Source: Bacillus sp. AFS037270 (lineage in GTDB: Bacteria > Bacillota > Bacilli > Bacillales_B > DSM-18226). Taken from it: 42,591 nt of DNA. Made by a program: the position numbers and the translations under genes. The stretch is from the NCBI RefSeq assembly GCF_002585305.1, contig NZ_NUNF01000005.1:78873-121463 (forward strand), given 5' to 3'. Under the pieces are notes generated by a model that was given only the letters and a program-made list of their open reading frames with translations, had not been told where the DNA came from and made no database searches. Positions 8,255 to 14,875 of this stretch are shown here, one piece after another (the first letter of the stretch is position 1; every line of letters begins with the position of its first letter).

Positions 8255-9280
8255 TTACGGTTTAAATTGAACCGGTGTCATCGAACTGTCAATTGCTCTA
8301 CTCATCCAGCCCTGTTTCGATAGAAAATCAAGCAGCTGTGGTAAATGGGCTAACGTTTCCCTCCGTTCGTGCAGCAAAATAACGATAGGACCATTATGAT
8401 TAGCCAGTTGATTTAATTGCGTGATGACACTGTTCACATATCTCGCATCTTTATAATCCCAATCCCTGCTGTCAATATTCCAATCCCACATTAAATATCC
8501 ATTATCATGAACAGCCTTTCGATATTCCTCTGTCATATACGGAACACTGCCATATGGGGTTCTCATTATATAGGAATCTACACCGGAAATTTCTTTTAAC
8601 GTATTACGGTTTTGCGTTAATTCCGAAATGATAGTTGTCGCAGATGCATAAAAAATCTTCGGATTATGCGATACGCTATGCAAGCCTACCGTTTCTCCAG
8701 ATTGAACCATTAATTTAACCGCATTCGGATAACGGCGAATATTGCCATCAATCATAAAAAAGGTGGCTTTATAACGATATTTCTCCAGTAGAGCTATAAT
8801 CTGGCCGGAAAATACTGACGGGCCGTCATCGAATGTTAAATAAACCGTTTTCTGCGGAACTGGATTAGCTGGCGGTGCATTCGGTTGTTCAGACTGTGCT
8901 GGTTTTGATTCCTTTGTTGGTTGCTCTGAAGAAGTTGTAGCGTTTGTGGCAGGTTTTGCCGCGGCAGGTTCTGTAGTAGTCGATTCTTTTACGTTACTTT
9001 TCTCTCGCTCTTGTTGATTTCTCCACGCAATCGCTTGCTCTTGCTGCTTGCGTATTCGTTCTTTTTCAAGTCTAAAATCATTGGTGTCCCTAATGAATTC
9101 CTCCGGTGCTGGTCCTTTCGCTATCGCACGTTTAATAGTTTCATTTTTTGAATGATTAATAGGTTTATTTATCGTTCTTTCCTGAAAATGATGGCTCAAG
9201 AATACCCCTGTGCATACGAATCCAATAGCCAGCAGGACGACAAGTGTCCCTTTGGACCAACCTTTTTTTAGATTTCGCAT
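8255..9280 (-). CDS. Membrane-anchored polysaccharide deacetylase (NodB domain)
   Basis: A 341-residue extracytoplasmic enzyme expected to remove N-acetyl groups from peptidoglycan or a related polymer. One N-terminal helix (about 11-28) anchors it. A Q/E/R-rich and then P/A/T/S-rich wall-spanning linker (about 60-142) follows, then a NodB domain. Visible motifs are TFDDGP (149-154), the metal pair H201/H205 in HSVSH, RTPYG (240-244), DWNIDSRDW and LLHER (302-306). I chose ATG 9280, with GAGGG upstream; the longer open frame has no ribosome binding site. An ECF-type promoter lies about 35 nt upstream, consistent with a cell-envelope stress role. Confidence 0.87.
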   Translation of the reverse strand: MRNLKKGWSKGTLVVLLAIGFVCTGVFLSHHFQERTINKPINHSKNETIKRAIAKGPAPEEFIRDTNDFRLEKERIRKQQEQAIAWRNQQEREKSNVKESTTTEPAAAKPATNATTSSEQPTKESKPAQSEQPNAPPANPVPQKTVYLTFDDGPSVFSGQIIALLEKYRYKATFFMIDGNIRRYPNAVKLMVQSGETVGLHSVSHNPKIFYASATTIISELTQNRNTLKEISGVDSYIMRTPYGSVPYMTEEYRKAVHDNGYLMWDWNIDSRDWDYKDARYVNSVITQLNQLANHNGPIVILLHERRETLAHLPQLLDFLSKQGWMSRAIDSSMTPVQFKP

Positions 9281-9322
9281 TTTACATACCCTCTTTGATG
9301 TTTTTTCACTTTCCCCATTATA

Positions 9323-9348
9323 GACGAAATTCCTAAATAATTGTTTCA
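9323..9348 (-). promoter_or_regulatory. Putative ECF sigma factor (SigM/SigV/SigX-type) promoter
   Basis: Minus strand: TGAAAC (9343-9348), exactly 16 bp, CGTC (9323-9326), followed by TATAAT. The TGAAAC-N16-CGTC pattern is the known B. subtilis SigM-type consensus. It is correctly spaced to drive the deacetylase gene, giving a 5' leader of about 35 nt. The rest of the 318-bp gap (9281-9598) is AT-rich and shows no gene. Confidence 0.6.
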
Positions 9349-9598
9349 AATCTATTAAAAATATTACATTTCTATTAAATCGTACTTTTATCACAGGTAT
9401 TTAGTCACTCTACATATTACAAGTTTTACTAACATATTATACCAATTAAAAGTAATAAAGGGGGGATATAAGGAGAAATAAATCTGAAATTTCTAAAAGG
9501 AGTACAGGCAAATTACACTACCGTTTAACATACATATCATTGAAACAAGATTTTTCTCCTATTCCATATTCTTATGCATCTTGCTGGAGGTGAAATGA

Positions 9599-9817
9599 GT
9601 GTCAGGTGGACAAAAAGCACTTTTTTATATTCTATCGATACTTATTCCGATTGTTGGGATTATTGTCGGGATTATTTGGATGAATGATCAGGATCCTGAG
9701 AAGAAAGTTGTCGGGAAGAACTGTTTAATTATCGCGATCGTTGTGATGGTTTTAAGCTGTATCTGCTGGTTTGCCGCATCGGCATTGTCAATCATGCCGG
9801 CGTTTTCGGGGTATTAA
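9599..9817 (+). CDS. Small two-helix membrane protein, 72 aa
   Basis: Two hydrophobic helices (about 8-28 and 42-65) are separated by a charged loop, WMNDQDPEKKVVGKN. It starts at GTG 9599 with a strong GGAGG 8 nt upstream; an out-of-frame ATG overlaps just before. It looks like the short 'zinc-ribbon-less' relatives of Bacillus membrane proteins with a CCW pair, but I cannot assign a function. Confidence 0.72.
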   Translation: MSGGQKALFYILSILIPIVGIIVGIIWMNDQDPEKKVVGKNCLIIAIVVMVLSCICWFAASALSIMPAFSGY

Positions 9818-9843
9818 AGTTAAGTCATTAAACAGATGTTCAG

Positions 9844-9877
9844 GAACCCAATTTTACATAATGATAAAATTGGGTTC
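9844..9877 (+). terminator. 13-bp perfect hairpin between two small membrane-protein genes
   Basis: Perfect arms GAACCCAATTTTA and TAAAATTGGGTTC with an 8-nt loop. The following plus-strand sequence (TTCACTT) is only weakly T-rich, so it may be a leaky terminator or an RNA-stability element. Confidence 0.5.
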
Positions 9878-9900
9878 TTCACTTAGGGGGTGAATACAAT

Positions 9901-10590
9901 TTGATCCATGAGGTATTAAACTTTTTCGGAAGGGCCATCTGCCACCAGTTAGAAGAGCGATCTCTTCATGTATCCGGAGCAACACTTTCCGTTTGTGCCA
10001 GAGATACAGGGATCTATATTGGGATTTTTTCGACCGTATTATATTTACATATCGTGAAAAGGAAATCAATAATCTCCATACCCACAATTAAAGTAAGTTT
10101 TCTTCTATTATTCTTTATGGTGCCTATGATCTTTGATGGACTAGGGTCATACACCCATTTATTTCAAAGTAATAACGTAAGAAGATTAATAACAGGTATT
10201 TGCTTTGGTTTTGTTCTTCCCTATTTTCTTTATCCGATATATTTGGGAAAGTCACTAGCCCAAGCATGTGAACCTGTTATAAAAAATAGAAGGGATTTTT
10301 TTGTTCCCCTCTTGTTTAGCAGTATCCTAGGTGGATTAATTTATTTTGAAATATTTCCTTATTCCCTCTGGGACAGCTTAATTATTTTATCCATTATTGT
10401 TTGGTTTAGTTTATGTGTGTCCTTCTTATTTCCGTTTATGAAACAAACCTTCTTAAAAAGGATTATTTCTTTCGCAACTTGTATTGTATTTCTCTGTTCA
10501 TTATCTTGGTTACATACCTTGCTACAAAATTCGGATTTATTGTCATTATTAAATTTTTCTTTAAAAATCACTAAAAGAATACTGGGGTAA
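9901..10590 (+). CDS. DUF2085 family membrane protein
   Basis: A 229-residue polytopic membrane protein with roughly six helices. The N-terminus has the DUF2085 signatures: CHQLEERS (residues 15-22) and CARDTGIYIG (about 32-41). In many relatives the latter reads CARCTG, so the second cysteine is replaced by Asp here. The role of the family is unknown. It starts at a TTG (9901) 9 nt after GGGGGTG. Its last 30 bp overlap the 3' end of the convergent histidine kinase gene. Confidence 0.75.
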   Translation: MIHEVLNFFGRAICHQLEERSLHVSGATLSVCARDTGIYIGIFSTVLYLHIVKRKSIISIPTIKVSFLLLFFMVPMIFDGLGSYTHLFQSNNVRRLITGICFGFVLPYFLYPIYLGKSLAQACEPVIKNRRDFFVPLLFSSILGGLIYFEIFPYSLWDSLIILSIIVWFSLCVSFLFPFMKQTFLKRIISFATCIVFLCSLSWLHTLLQNSDLLSLLNFSLKITKRILG

Positions 10591-12003
10591 AATAATTTGA
10601 ATATGGGTTCCTTTCGGACCACTATCCACCACTTTTATTTCTCCACGATGTTCCATAATGATATTTTTTACAAATGGTAGTCCTAAACCTAACCCTTCTT
10701 TTCTAGAAGAAGTAAAAGGATCGAAAATACTTTCCCAATTTTCTTCCGGTATTCCACTTCCGGTATCGATCAAATGAATAAAGATGCGATCTATTTGGAT
10801 ATCGGTAGAAATGATTATCTCTCTTATCGCTCTTTCTTTCGGAAAAGCTTCCGAGCTATTTTTTATTAAATTAACAAATACTTGTTTTAAATATGTCTGG
10901 TTTGCGTAAGTTTTTAGAGTTCTATATTCTTTCTCAAAAGTAGCTTTTACAGAATTTCTTTGTAAAAATTCTTCAGATATTTCGATTGCTTGTTCAATTA
11001 TTTCGTTTAGATCCACCGTATTAAATTCAATCGATTTATATTTCAAATATCCTGTGTAATTTTTAATTAATTCATCCAATTGCAGTGCAGCGGATTGAAT
11101 CATTTCATTCATCTTTTTACCTTCGCTAGGTAAGGTCTTTAACTCACTTAATAATTTTGAATATCCGTTTATAATTTGGAGTATATTTTTAACTTCATGA
11201 ACTAAACTGGCGGTGAGATTCCCAGCATTATCAAGTTTCTTCTGTCGCTCCAATAACCGATTAAAATTCACTGTCAGCATGGTATGCATTCTTATAAACG
11301 AAAAAACAATAATAACAGAAAAGATAATAATACCTAAACTGCTAAATAAAGCTCCGGCTCCTGGGATAAAATTTAAAAAACCAAAAACAAACAATAAAAA
11401 AGTACAAAAGGAAAATGTACTTAAAAAACCTTTTAAATAGATATTTTGAATTTGTCTAGAAATAATAAGAGTAAAAATGACAAAAATGATAAGACTTCCT
11501 GTATGGAAAAGATATAAGAATTGGAGTGGTCCATACTCTGGAAAATAAAAATAAGTAGTAGAATGTAATATTTTCACTTCTTTTATATCTACTATTCCAA
11601 GTCTTGTCATGTTGATCAGATAGATAATGGAGCTCCATACTACTAAAAAGAATAATACTTTTCGGTTAAATATGGATAATAAAAACTGATAATATGTCTT
11701 GTTTTTAAAGTTGGCCGTATGTTTTTTTATTAATATATAAGCCAAGTAAAATACGATGGGAACCATAAAGGTTGTTCCTATTCTAAACAGCCTGAAAAGC
11801 AACATGATTAGATTTTTCGAAAATATTCCATCCAAATACAAAACGGCTACATCCAACTGCCAAAAGCTGATAAAGAGCATATAAAGCAATAAGGCAGTTG
11901 CTAATTCTGAACCTTTATATATTTTTATAACACAAATCGCTAATACCACAGGAATCATTCCAATAATAGCGATTAAAAATGCAATGATCAAACCATTCAC
12001 CAC
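10561..12003 (-). CDS. Orphan multi-TM sensor histidine kinase
   Basis: A 480-residue membrane sensor kinase. The first 240 residues form about seven hydrophobic helices without a large extracellular domain. They are followed by HisKA with the phospho-acceptor H269 (SLVHEVKN) and a HATPase_c domain: N box NLIKNSSEAF (378-387), G1 DTGSGIP (413-419), F box FDPFTSSRKEG and G2 GLGLGLP (437-443). The catalytic half resembles Bacillus sporulation/KinB-type kinases, which often lack a linked response regulator, and none is visible here. It starts at GTG 12003, one base after the stop codon of a 32-codon ORF, and has no clear Shine-Dalgarno, so it is probably translationally coupled. Confidence 0.85.
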   Translation of the reverse strand: MVNGLIIAFLIAIIGMIPVVLAICVIKIYKGSELATALLLYMLFISFWQLDVAVLYLDGIFSKNLIMLLFRLFRIGTTFMVPIVFYLAYILIKKHTANFKNKTYYQFLLSIFNRKVLFFLVVWSSIIYLINMTRLGIVDIKEVKILHSTTYFYFPEYGPLQFLYLFHTGSLIIFVIFTLIISRQIQNIYLKGFLSTFSFCTFLLFVFGFLNFIPGAGALFSSLGIIIFSVIIVFSFIRMHTMLTVNFNRLLERQKKLDNAGNLTASLVHEVKNILQIINGYSKLLSELKTLPSEGKKMNEMIQSAALQLDELIKNYTGYLKYKSIEFNTVDLNEIIEQAIEISEEFLQRNSVKATFEKEYRTLKTYANQTYLKQVFVNLIKNSSEAFPKERAIREIIISTDIQIDRIFIHLIDTGSGIPEENWESIFDPFTSSRKEGLGLGLPFVKNIIMEHRGEIKVVDSGPKGTHIQIILPQYSFSDF

Positions 12004-12004
12004 T

Positions 12005-12103
12005 CTATTTATGTTTTCTTATATATGCAAAAGCATTATTTCGTTTTGGCGAATTTGTTTTTGGTGCTTTGACCCCATATCCTGTTACAACTATTTTTCC
12101 CAT
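12005..12103 (-). CDS. Small ORF (32 aa) coupled to the histidine kinase
   Basis: ATG at 12103, with GGAAGG 8 nt upstream, reads MGKIVVTGYGVKAPKTNSP then a basic tail ending YIRKHK. The TAG at 12005-12007 is separated by one base from the kinase GTG. There is no hydrophobic segment. The first 14 residues resemble the VVVTG-x-G start of beta-ketoacyl synthases, so it could be the remnant of a truncated gene. The good ribosome binding site and tight coupling argue for a translated leader or small protein. Function unknown. Confidence 0.55.
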   Translation of the reverse strand: MGKIVVTGYGVKAPKTNSPKRNNAFAYIRKHK

Positions 12104-12281
12104 AACGATTACCTTCCAATAAAAAAATCATTATTTAATATGACATTTAATAAATTATACTAAAAAAGGGTAAATAGTCACAGGTTATTTCAATTAGGTA
12201 AAAGTTATTCATTATAGTTTGTTTCTACTATTCAAATTTTTCAACGAATGAGCAACCTATTTGCTAAATCTAAATGGTAGA

Positions 12282-12953
12282 TTATTTAGCTACTAAATTT
12301 GACTCTTTAATATCTAATGACCAGAGGCCACTGTTTAATACAATATCGGTATAAGTCACTCCTAATCTCTTTTTAAATAAGGGCCCATCAATAACAAATG
12401 TATGAAATTCCCCCATTTCCCCCATCGGGCAAACATCCGAATGGCTAGCATGAGAGAAGAAATTAGCGTTTAGATTTGTCCCTACCCAAGACTTGTCTAA
12501 ATAACCATCTTTCACTCTACAAATAATGGCCTTATAACCTAACTGCAACCATTCTTTGACTAGTTCACCTACTTCTTCTGTACGAATCCAAAGTGGAAAC
12601 TCTGATTTAAGTCCCGCTTTCGCAGCAGCTTGCTCGTTCCACTGTCGATCCGTCTCTACATAAAGGGATCCAAAAATCACCGTATCGACATTTTGATTTT
12701 CCTTCAGGTCTTTAAGAGCATTGACTAATTGATTTTCATAATCAGGTGTAGAATTTATAAAAGTGATAGGTATTTGTAATGCTTCAGCTTGTATTTTTAC
12801 CACATCTATCGGAATACCATGAGCACATGTTCTCCTAAAAACATCAGAAACCATGGTGATTAATCCTACAACTTGGTAACCTTGTTTGATAACTTTGTCT
12901 AAACACATACAGCAATCCTTTCCGCCACTCCAAGAAATAACAACTCGTTTCAA
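12282..12953 (-). CDS. Dph6/diphthine-ammonia ligase-like ATP pyrophosphatase
   Basis: A 223-residue cytoplasmic adenine-nucleotide alpha-hydrolase. The N-terminal PP-loop SWSGGKD (8-14) binds ATP, and the family's C-terminal block GEMGEFHTFVIDGP is present. In archaea and eukaryotes the family makes diphthamide on EF-2. Bacterial EF-G lacks that modification, so bacterial members act on something else and the substrate is unknown. Many cysteines (CCMC, CAH, CRV, DVCP) are scattered through it. It starts at TTG 12953 with GGAGG 9 nt upstream. Monocistronic. Confidence 0.78.
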   Translation of the reverse strand: MKRVVISWSGGKDCCMCLDKVIKQGYQVVGLITMVSDVFRRTCAHGIPIDVVKIQAEALQIPITFINSTPDYENQLVNALKDLKENQNVDTVIFGSLYVETDRQWNEQAAAKAGLKSEFPLWIRTEEVGELVKEWLQLGYKAIICRVKDGYLDKSWVGTNLNANFFSHASHSDVCPMGEMGEFHTFVIDGPLFKKRLGVTYTDIVLNSGLWSLDIKESNLVAK

Positions 12954-13352
12954 ATTACTCTTCCTCCCTATTATTTTTGCAATGTTCTAGTGGTTATCCT
13001 AATCTAATATTAAAGTATATTTGTTGTTACTACTACTTGCATGTCTTTTCTTAATTGGAGAGTAACTGCCTCCGCTTCATGTACTAATAGACACTAAAAA
13101 AGACTTGGAGGGTTTTCAAGTCTGATCATTTAATTTGTTCTTCTCAAGAATGGTTTGAAACCAAAATAAATCAAACAGATATATGAACTTATTCCTAACA
13201 GATAGGTAAGGGTTCAAAAGTTATCGTTCTCTTTCTAGGATGAAAACCATGGATATTAGAGAATTATGAAAAGGTTACTTTACGGAATGGAAAGTACAAT
13301 ACTAATTTATTGAGGAAGAAAATCATGTTTGAAGAAGAATTTTTTCAAAAAT
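12954..13352. other. Intergenic region without a recognisable gene
   Basis: About 400 bp between the tmRNA terminator and the Dph6-like gene. No frame of useful length is open. The only structure I see is the terminator-like hairpin at 13096-13123. A short plus-strand run from 13239 (MKTMDIREL, stop) could be gene debris, but this is too weak to call. Confidence 0.5.
13096..13123 (-). terminator. Orphan terminator-like hairpin
   Basis: AGACTTG (13101-13107) pairs with CAAGTCT (13117-13123), followed on the minus strand by TTTTTAG. No gene is seen directly upstream of it on that strand. It may be a second terminator behind ssrA or belong to a decayed gene or small RNA. Confidence 0.55.
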
Positions 13353-13381
13353 AAAAAAGACCAGCAATTTCTGCTAGTCTT
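13353..13381 (-). terminator. Terminator of ssrA
   Basis: Arms AAGACCAGCA (13357-13366) and TGCTAGTCTT (13372-13381) with one G-U pair and a 5-nt loop, then a six-T run on the minus strand. It lies 17 bp after the encoded CCA end of the tmRNA. Confidence 0.88.
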
Positions 13382-13414
13382 GTTATCCACCTATGTATGG
13401 TGGAGACGGCGGGA

Positions 13415-13688
13415 CGTGCTCATCCATGCTTTCGACATGGCACTGACTATATCTTGAACCTGTCCAGAAACAGGCCCTCTGGCGTCTTATGCGAAACATA
13501 AATTTACCTCTTCAAGGCAGGAATCGCATCCTAGTACTACCTGTTGCAGGCAGCCTATAAGTCGATACACGGCTGTTGAATTACTTCACATACCGCTCGG
13601 CATTGCCCTATCGCCAAAAGCGACTTAGGTTTCACCGATAAAGCCAGATTATCACTTGTATGTTACCACACAAGGCGACTAATAATTA
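13415..13688 (-). other. Group I intron in the tmRNA T-loop
   Basis: The 274-nt insert has group I hallmarks. The 5' exon ends in U. P1 pairs exon CGAU with GUCG nine nt into the intron, placing the expected U-G wobble at the splice site. CUUGU/ACAAG forms a P2-like stem. AAGAUAUAGUC (about 13445-13455) is the classic P7 3'-strand and can pair with ACUA of AGUACUAG. A terminal stem GUGCCAUG/CAUGG..GCAC is followed by the final G. The exact exon junction gives a standard T-loop. No homing endonuclease ORF is present. Subgroup not determined. Confidence 0.9.
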
Positions 13689-13906
13689 ATCGAACCCGCG
13701 TCCAAAGATATCGGCACTTAAGCATCTACGAGTGTAGTCGATATATTGGCGTTTCACTGATCCTTTTGCCTATCGACCGGCGTCCGGTCAGCTAGCCTGA
13801 TTGTTCTCTTCCTTCATCCTCAGGCGGTGGAATCCGGCGTAGCCCACTTAAAGTGAGTCCGCTACCCTACCACATGGGCGATGGAGGGGCGAACCGCTAA
13901 GCGCTA

Positions 13907-13942
13907 TTAAGCAGCTAAAGCGAAAGTTTTGTTAGTTTTGCC
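13907..13942 (-). other. tmRNA tag-peptide reading frame
   Basis: Resume codon GGC, then AAA ACT AAC AAA ACT TTC GCT TTA GCT GCT and TAA. With the alanine carried by tmRNA the degradation tag is A-GKTNKTFALAA. It keeps the GKTN start and the ALAA protease-recognition end known from Bacillus but is three residues shorter in the middle than the B. subtilis tag as I remember it. Confidence 0.85.
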
Positions 13943-14139
13943 AGTTATGGCTTTGACGTTTTAACGAGGCCGATCCCCTCGACTCGCAACCTAAGCTCAA
14001 ACTACCCCTGTCGAATCCGTAGCGTCCCCATTATAAAATGTGCTGAAATCTACTTAAAGATTTAGCAACAGACGTTAGGAATTGCTCAGGCACGTTTTGT
14101 CAGAGCAAAAGATTGTGCCGCTGATTTAGCGACAAACTT

Positions 14140-14167
14140 ATTATAACACACTCAGAACATTTTTCAA
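14140..14167 (-). promoter_or_regulatory. Sigma-A promoter of ssrA
   Basis: Minus strand: TTGAAA (14162-14167), 16 bp, TATAAT (14140-14145). It predicts a 5' leader of about 100 nt before the mature tmRNA end, to be removed by RNase P. A second TATAAT abuts the mature 5' end (14031-14036) and is too close to serve. Confidence 0.7.
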
Positions 14168-14195
14168 TTGTAACTATTTGTAAATTAATTTCCAA

Positions 14196-14663
14196 TTACA
14201 TCTTTTGACGATCACGGAAGGCTCTTTCAATCTCACGCTTTGCCTCTTTCTGCTTTAACGATTCGCGCTTATCATAATTCTTTTTACCCTTTGCTAGACC
14301 AATTAAAACCTTACAGAAGCCATTTTTTAAATATAACTTTAACGGCACAAGTGCATAACCTGCTTCTTTTGTTTCTCCAAGCAGTTTATTAATTTCACGT
14401 TTATGAAGTAACAGTTTGCGCGTACGCAATGGATCGTGATTAAAAATGTTTCCCTGCTCATAAGGACTCACGTGCATTCCAAACAGAACCGCTTCTCCAT
14501 TTTGGATCCGTGCATAAGCATCCTTCAGATTGACTTTCCCGGCACGAATCGATTTAATTTCAGTCCCCTGAAGAACAATGCCCGCTTCGTACGTTTCTTC
14601 GATAAAATAGTCGTGGTAAGCCTTCTTGTTTTGCGCGACTACCTTTCCTACACCCTTTGGCAT
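14196..14663 (-). CDS. smpB: SsrA-binding protein SmpB
   Basis: A 155-residue partner of tmRNA that completes its tRNA-like fold and enters the empty mRNA channel of stalled ribosomes. Family stretches include [36 protein letters not shown] and [25 protein letters not shown], plus a basic C-terminal tail ending RDRQKM. Length is typical. It starts at ATG 14663 after a GAGGTGA site. It lies between rnr and ssrA, as in B. subtilis. Confidence 0.97.
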   Translation of the reverse strand: MPKGVGKVVAQNKKAYHDYFIEETYEAGIVLQGTEIKSIRAGKVNLKDAYARIQNGEAVLFGMHVSPYEQGNIFNHDPLRTRKLLLHKREINKLLGETKEAGYALVPLKLYLKNGFCKVLIGLAKGKKNYDKRESLKQKEAKREIERAFRDRQKM

Positions 14664-14720
14664 TTATATCACCTCAACTCTATGGATTTATTTTAGCAGA
14701 ATATAATAGCCTGTACAATT

Positions 14721-14840
14721 AGAAAGGCGGAAGCGCCTTGAACAGGGGCGTAAGGCTGCTACAGACAAGCCGGTGAGAAGGCTCTTCTTTAGCCTTCTTG
14801 AGCCCGAGACCCCAAGGTGCAGGTGCCAGGACCTGGACAG
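14721..14840 (+). repeat. Dispersed palindromic element, complete copy
   Basis: GGCGGAAGCGCCTTGAACAG, inner hairpin GAGAAGGCT/AGCCTTCTT, then CCCGAGACCCCAAGGTGC and GGACCTGGACAG. It has the same architecture as the copy at 5554-5675, with more diverged outer arms. It sits between rnr and smpB, directly after the rnr terminator. Confidence 0.85.
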
Positions 14841-14842
14841 TG

Positions 14843-14867
14843 AAAAGGAGCCTTGCAGAAAGGCCCC
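14843..14867 (-). terminator. Terminator of rnr
   Basis: Minus-strand arms GGGGCCTT and AAGGCTCC (one G-U pair) around a 5-nt loop, followed by TTTTC. It suggests smpB is at least partly transcribed separately from rnr. Confidence 0.7.
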
Positions 14868-14875
14868 TCTTCCTA

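Larger units (their letters stand above)
13398..14029 (-). ncRNA. ssrA: tmRNA (ssrA), interrupted by a group I intron
   Basis: Transfer-messenger RNA rescues stalled ribosomes with SmpB. The 5' end GGGGACG (from 14029) pairs with CGTCTCC before the encoded ACCA (ending 13398), forming the tRNA-like acceptor stem. GGATTCGACAGGGG follows the 5' end as in other Bacillus tmRNAs. The gene spans 632 nt, against about 360 for family members. The T arm begins GCGGGTTCGAT, and its partner TCCCGC appears only 274 nt later. Removing 13415-13688 restores a 5-bp T stem and the 7-nt loop UUCGAUU, giving a mature RNA of 358 nt. smpB lies immediately upstream. Confidence 0.96.

Noticed and set aside
9854..10087. 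77-aa minus-strand frame opposite the DUF2085 gene start
   Set aside because: It is the antisense of a gene with recognisable family motifs and has no start signals.
12263..12293. Terminator of the Dph6-like gene
   Set aside because: The imperfect GCTAAAT...ATTTAGC hairpin overlaps the stop codon and is not followed by a T-run on the minus strand.
13398..14029. Two-piece (permuted) tmRNA or a pseudogene disrupted by an insertion
   Set aside because: The order of the 5' and 3' ends is normal, and exact removal of the insert restores a perfect T arm. The insert has group I hallmarks and lacks transposon-like ends or target duplications.
14031..14036. TATAAT immediately before the mature tmRNA as the ssrA promoter
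   Set aside because: It would place the start inside the mature RNA and has no -35 box at a proper distance; the TTGAAA-16-TATAAT pair upstream is better.
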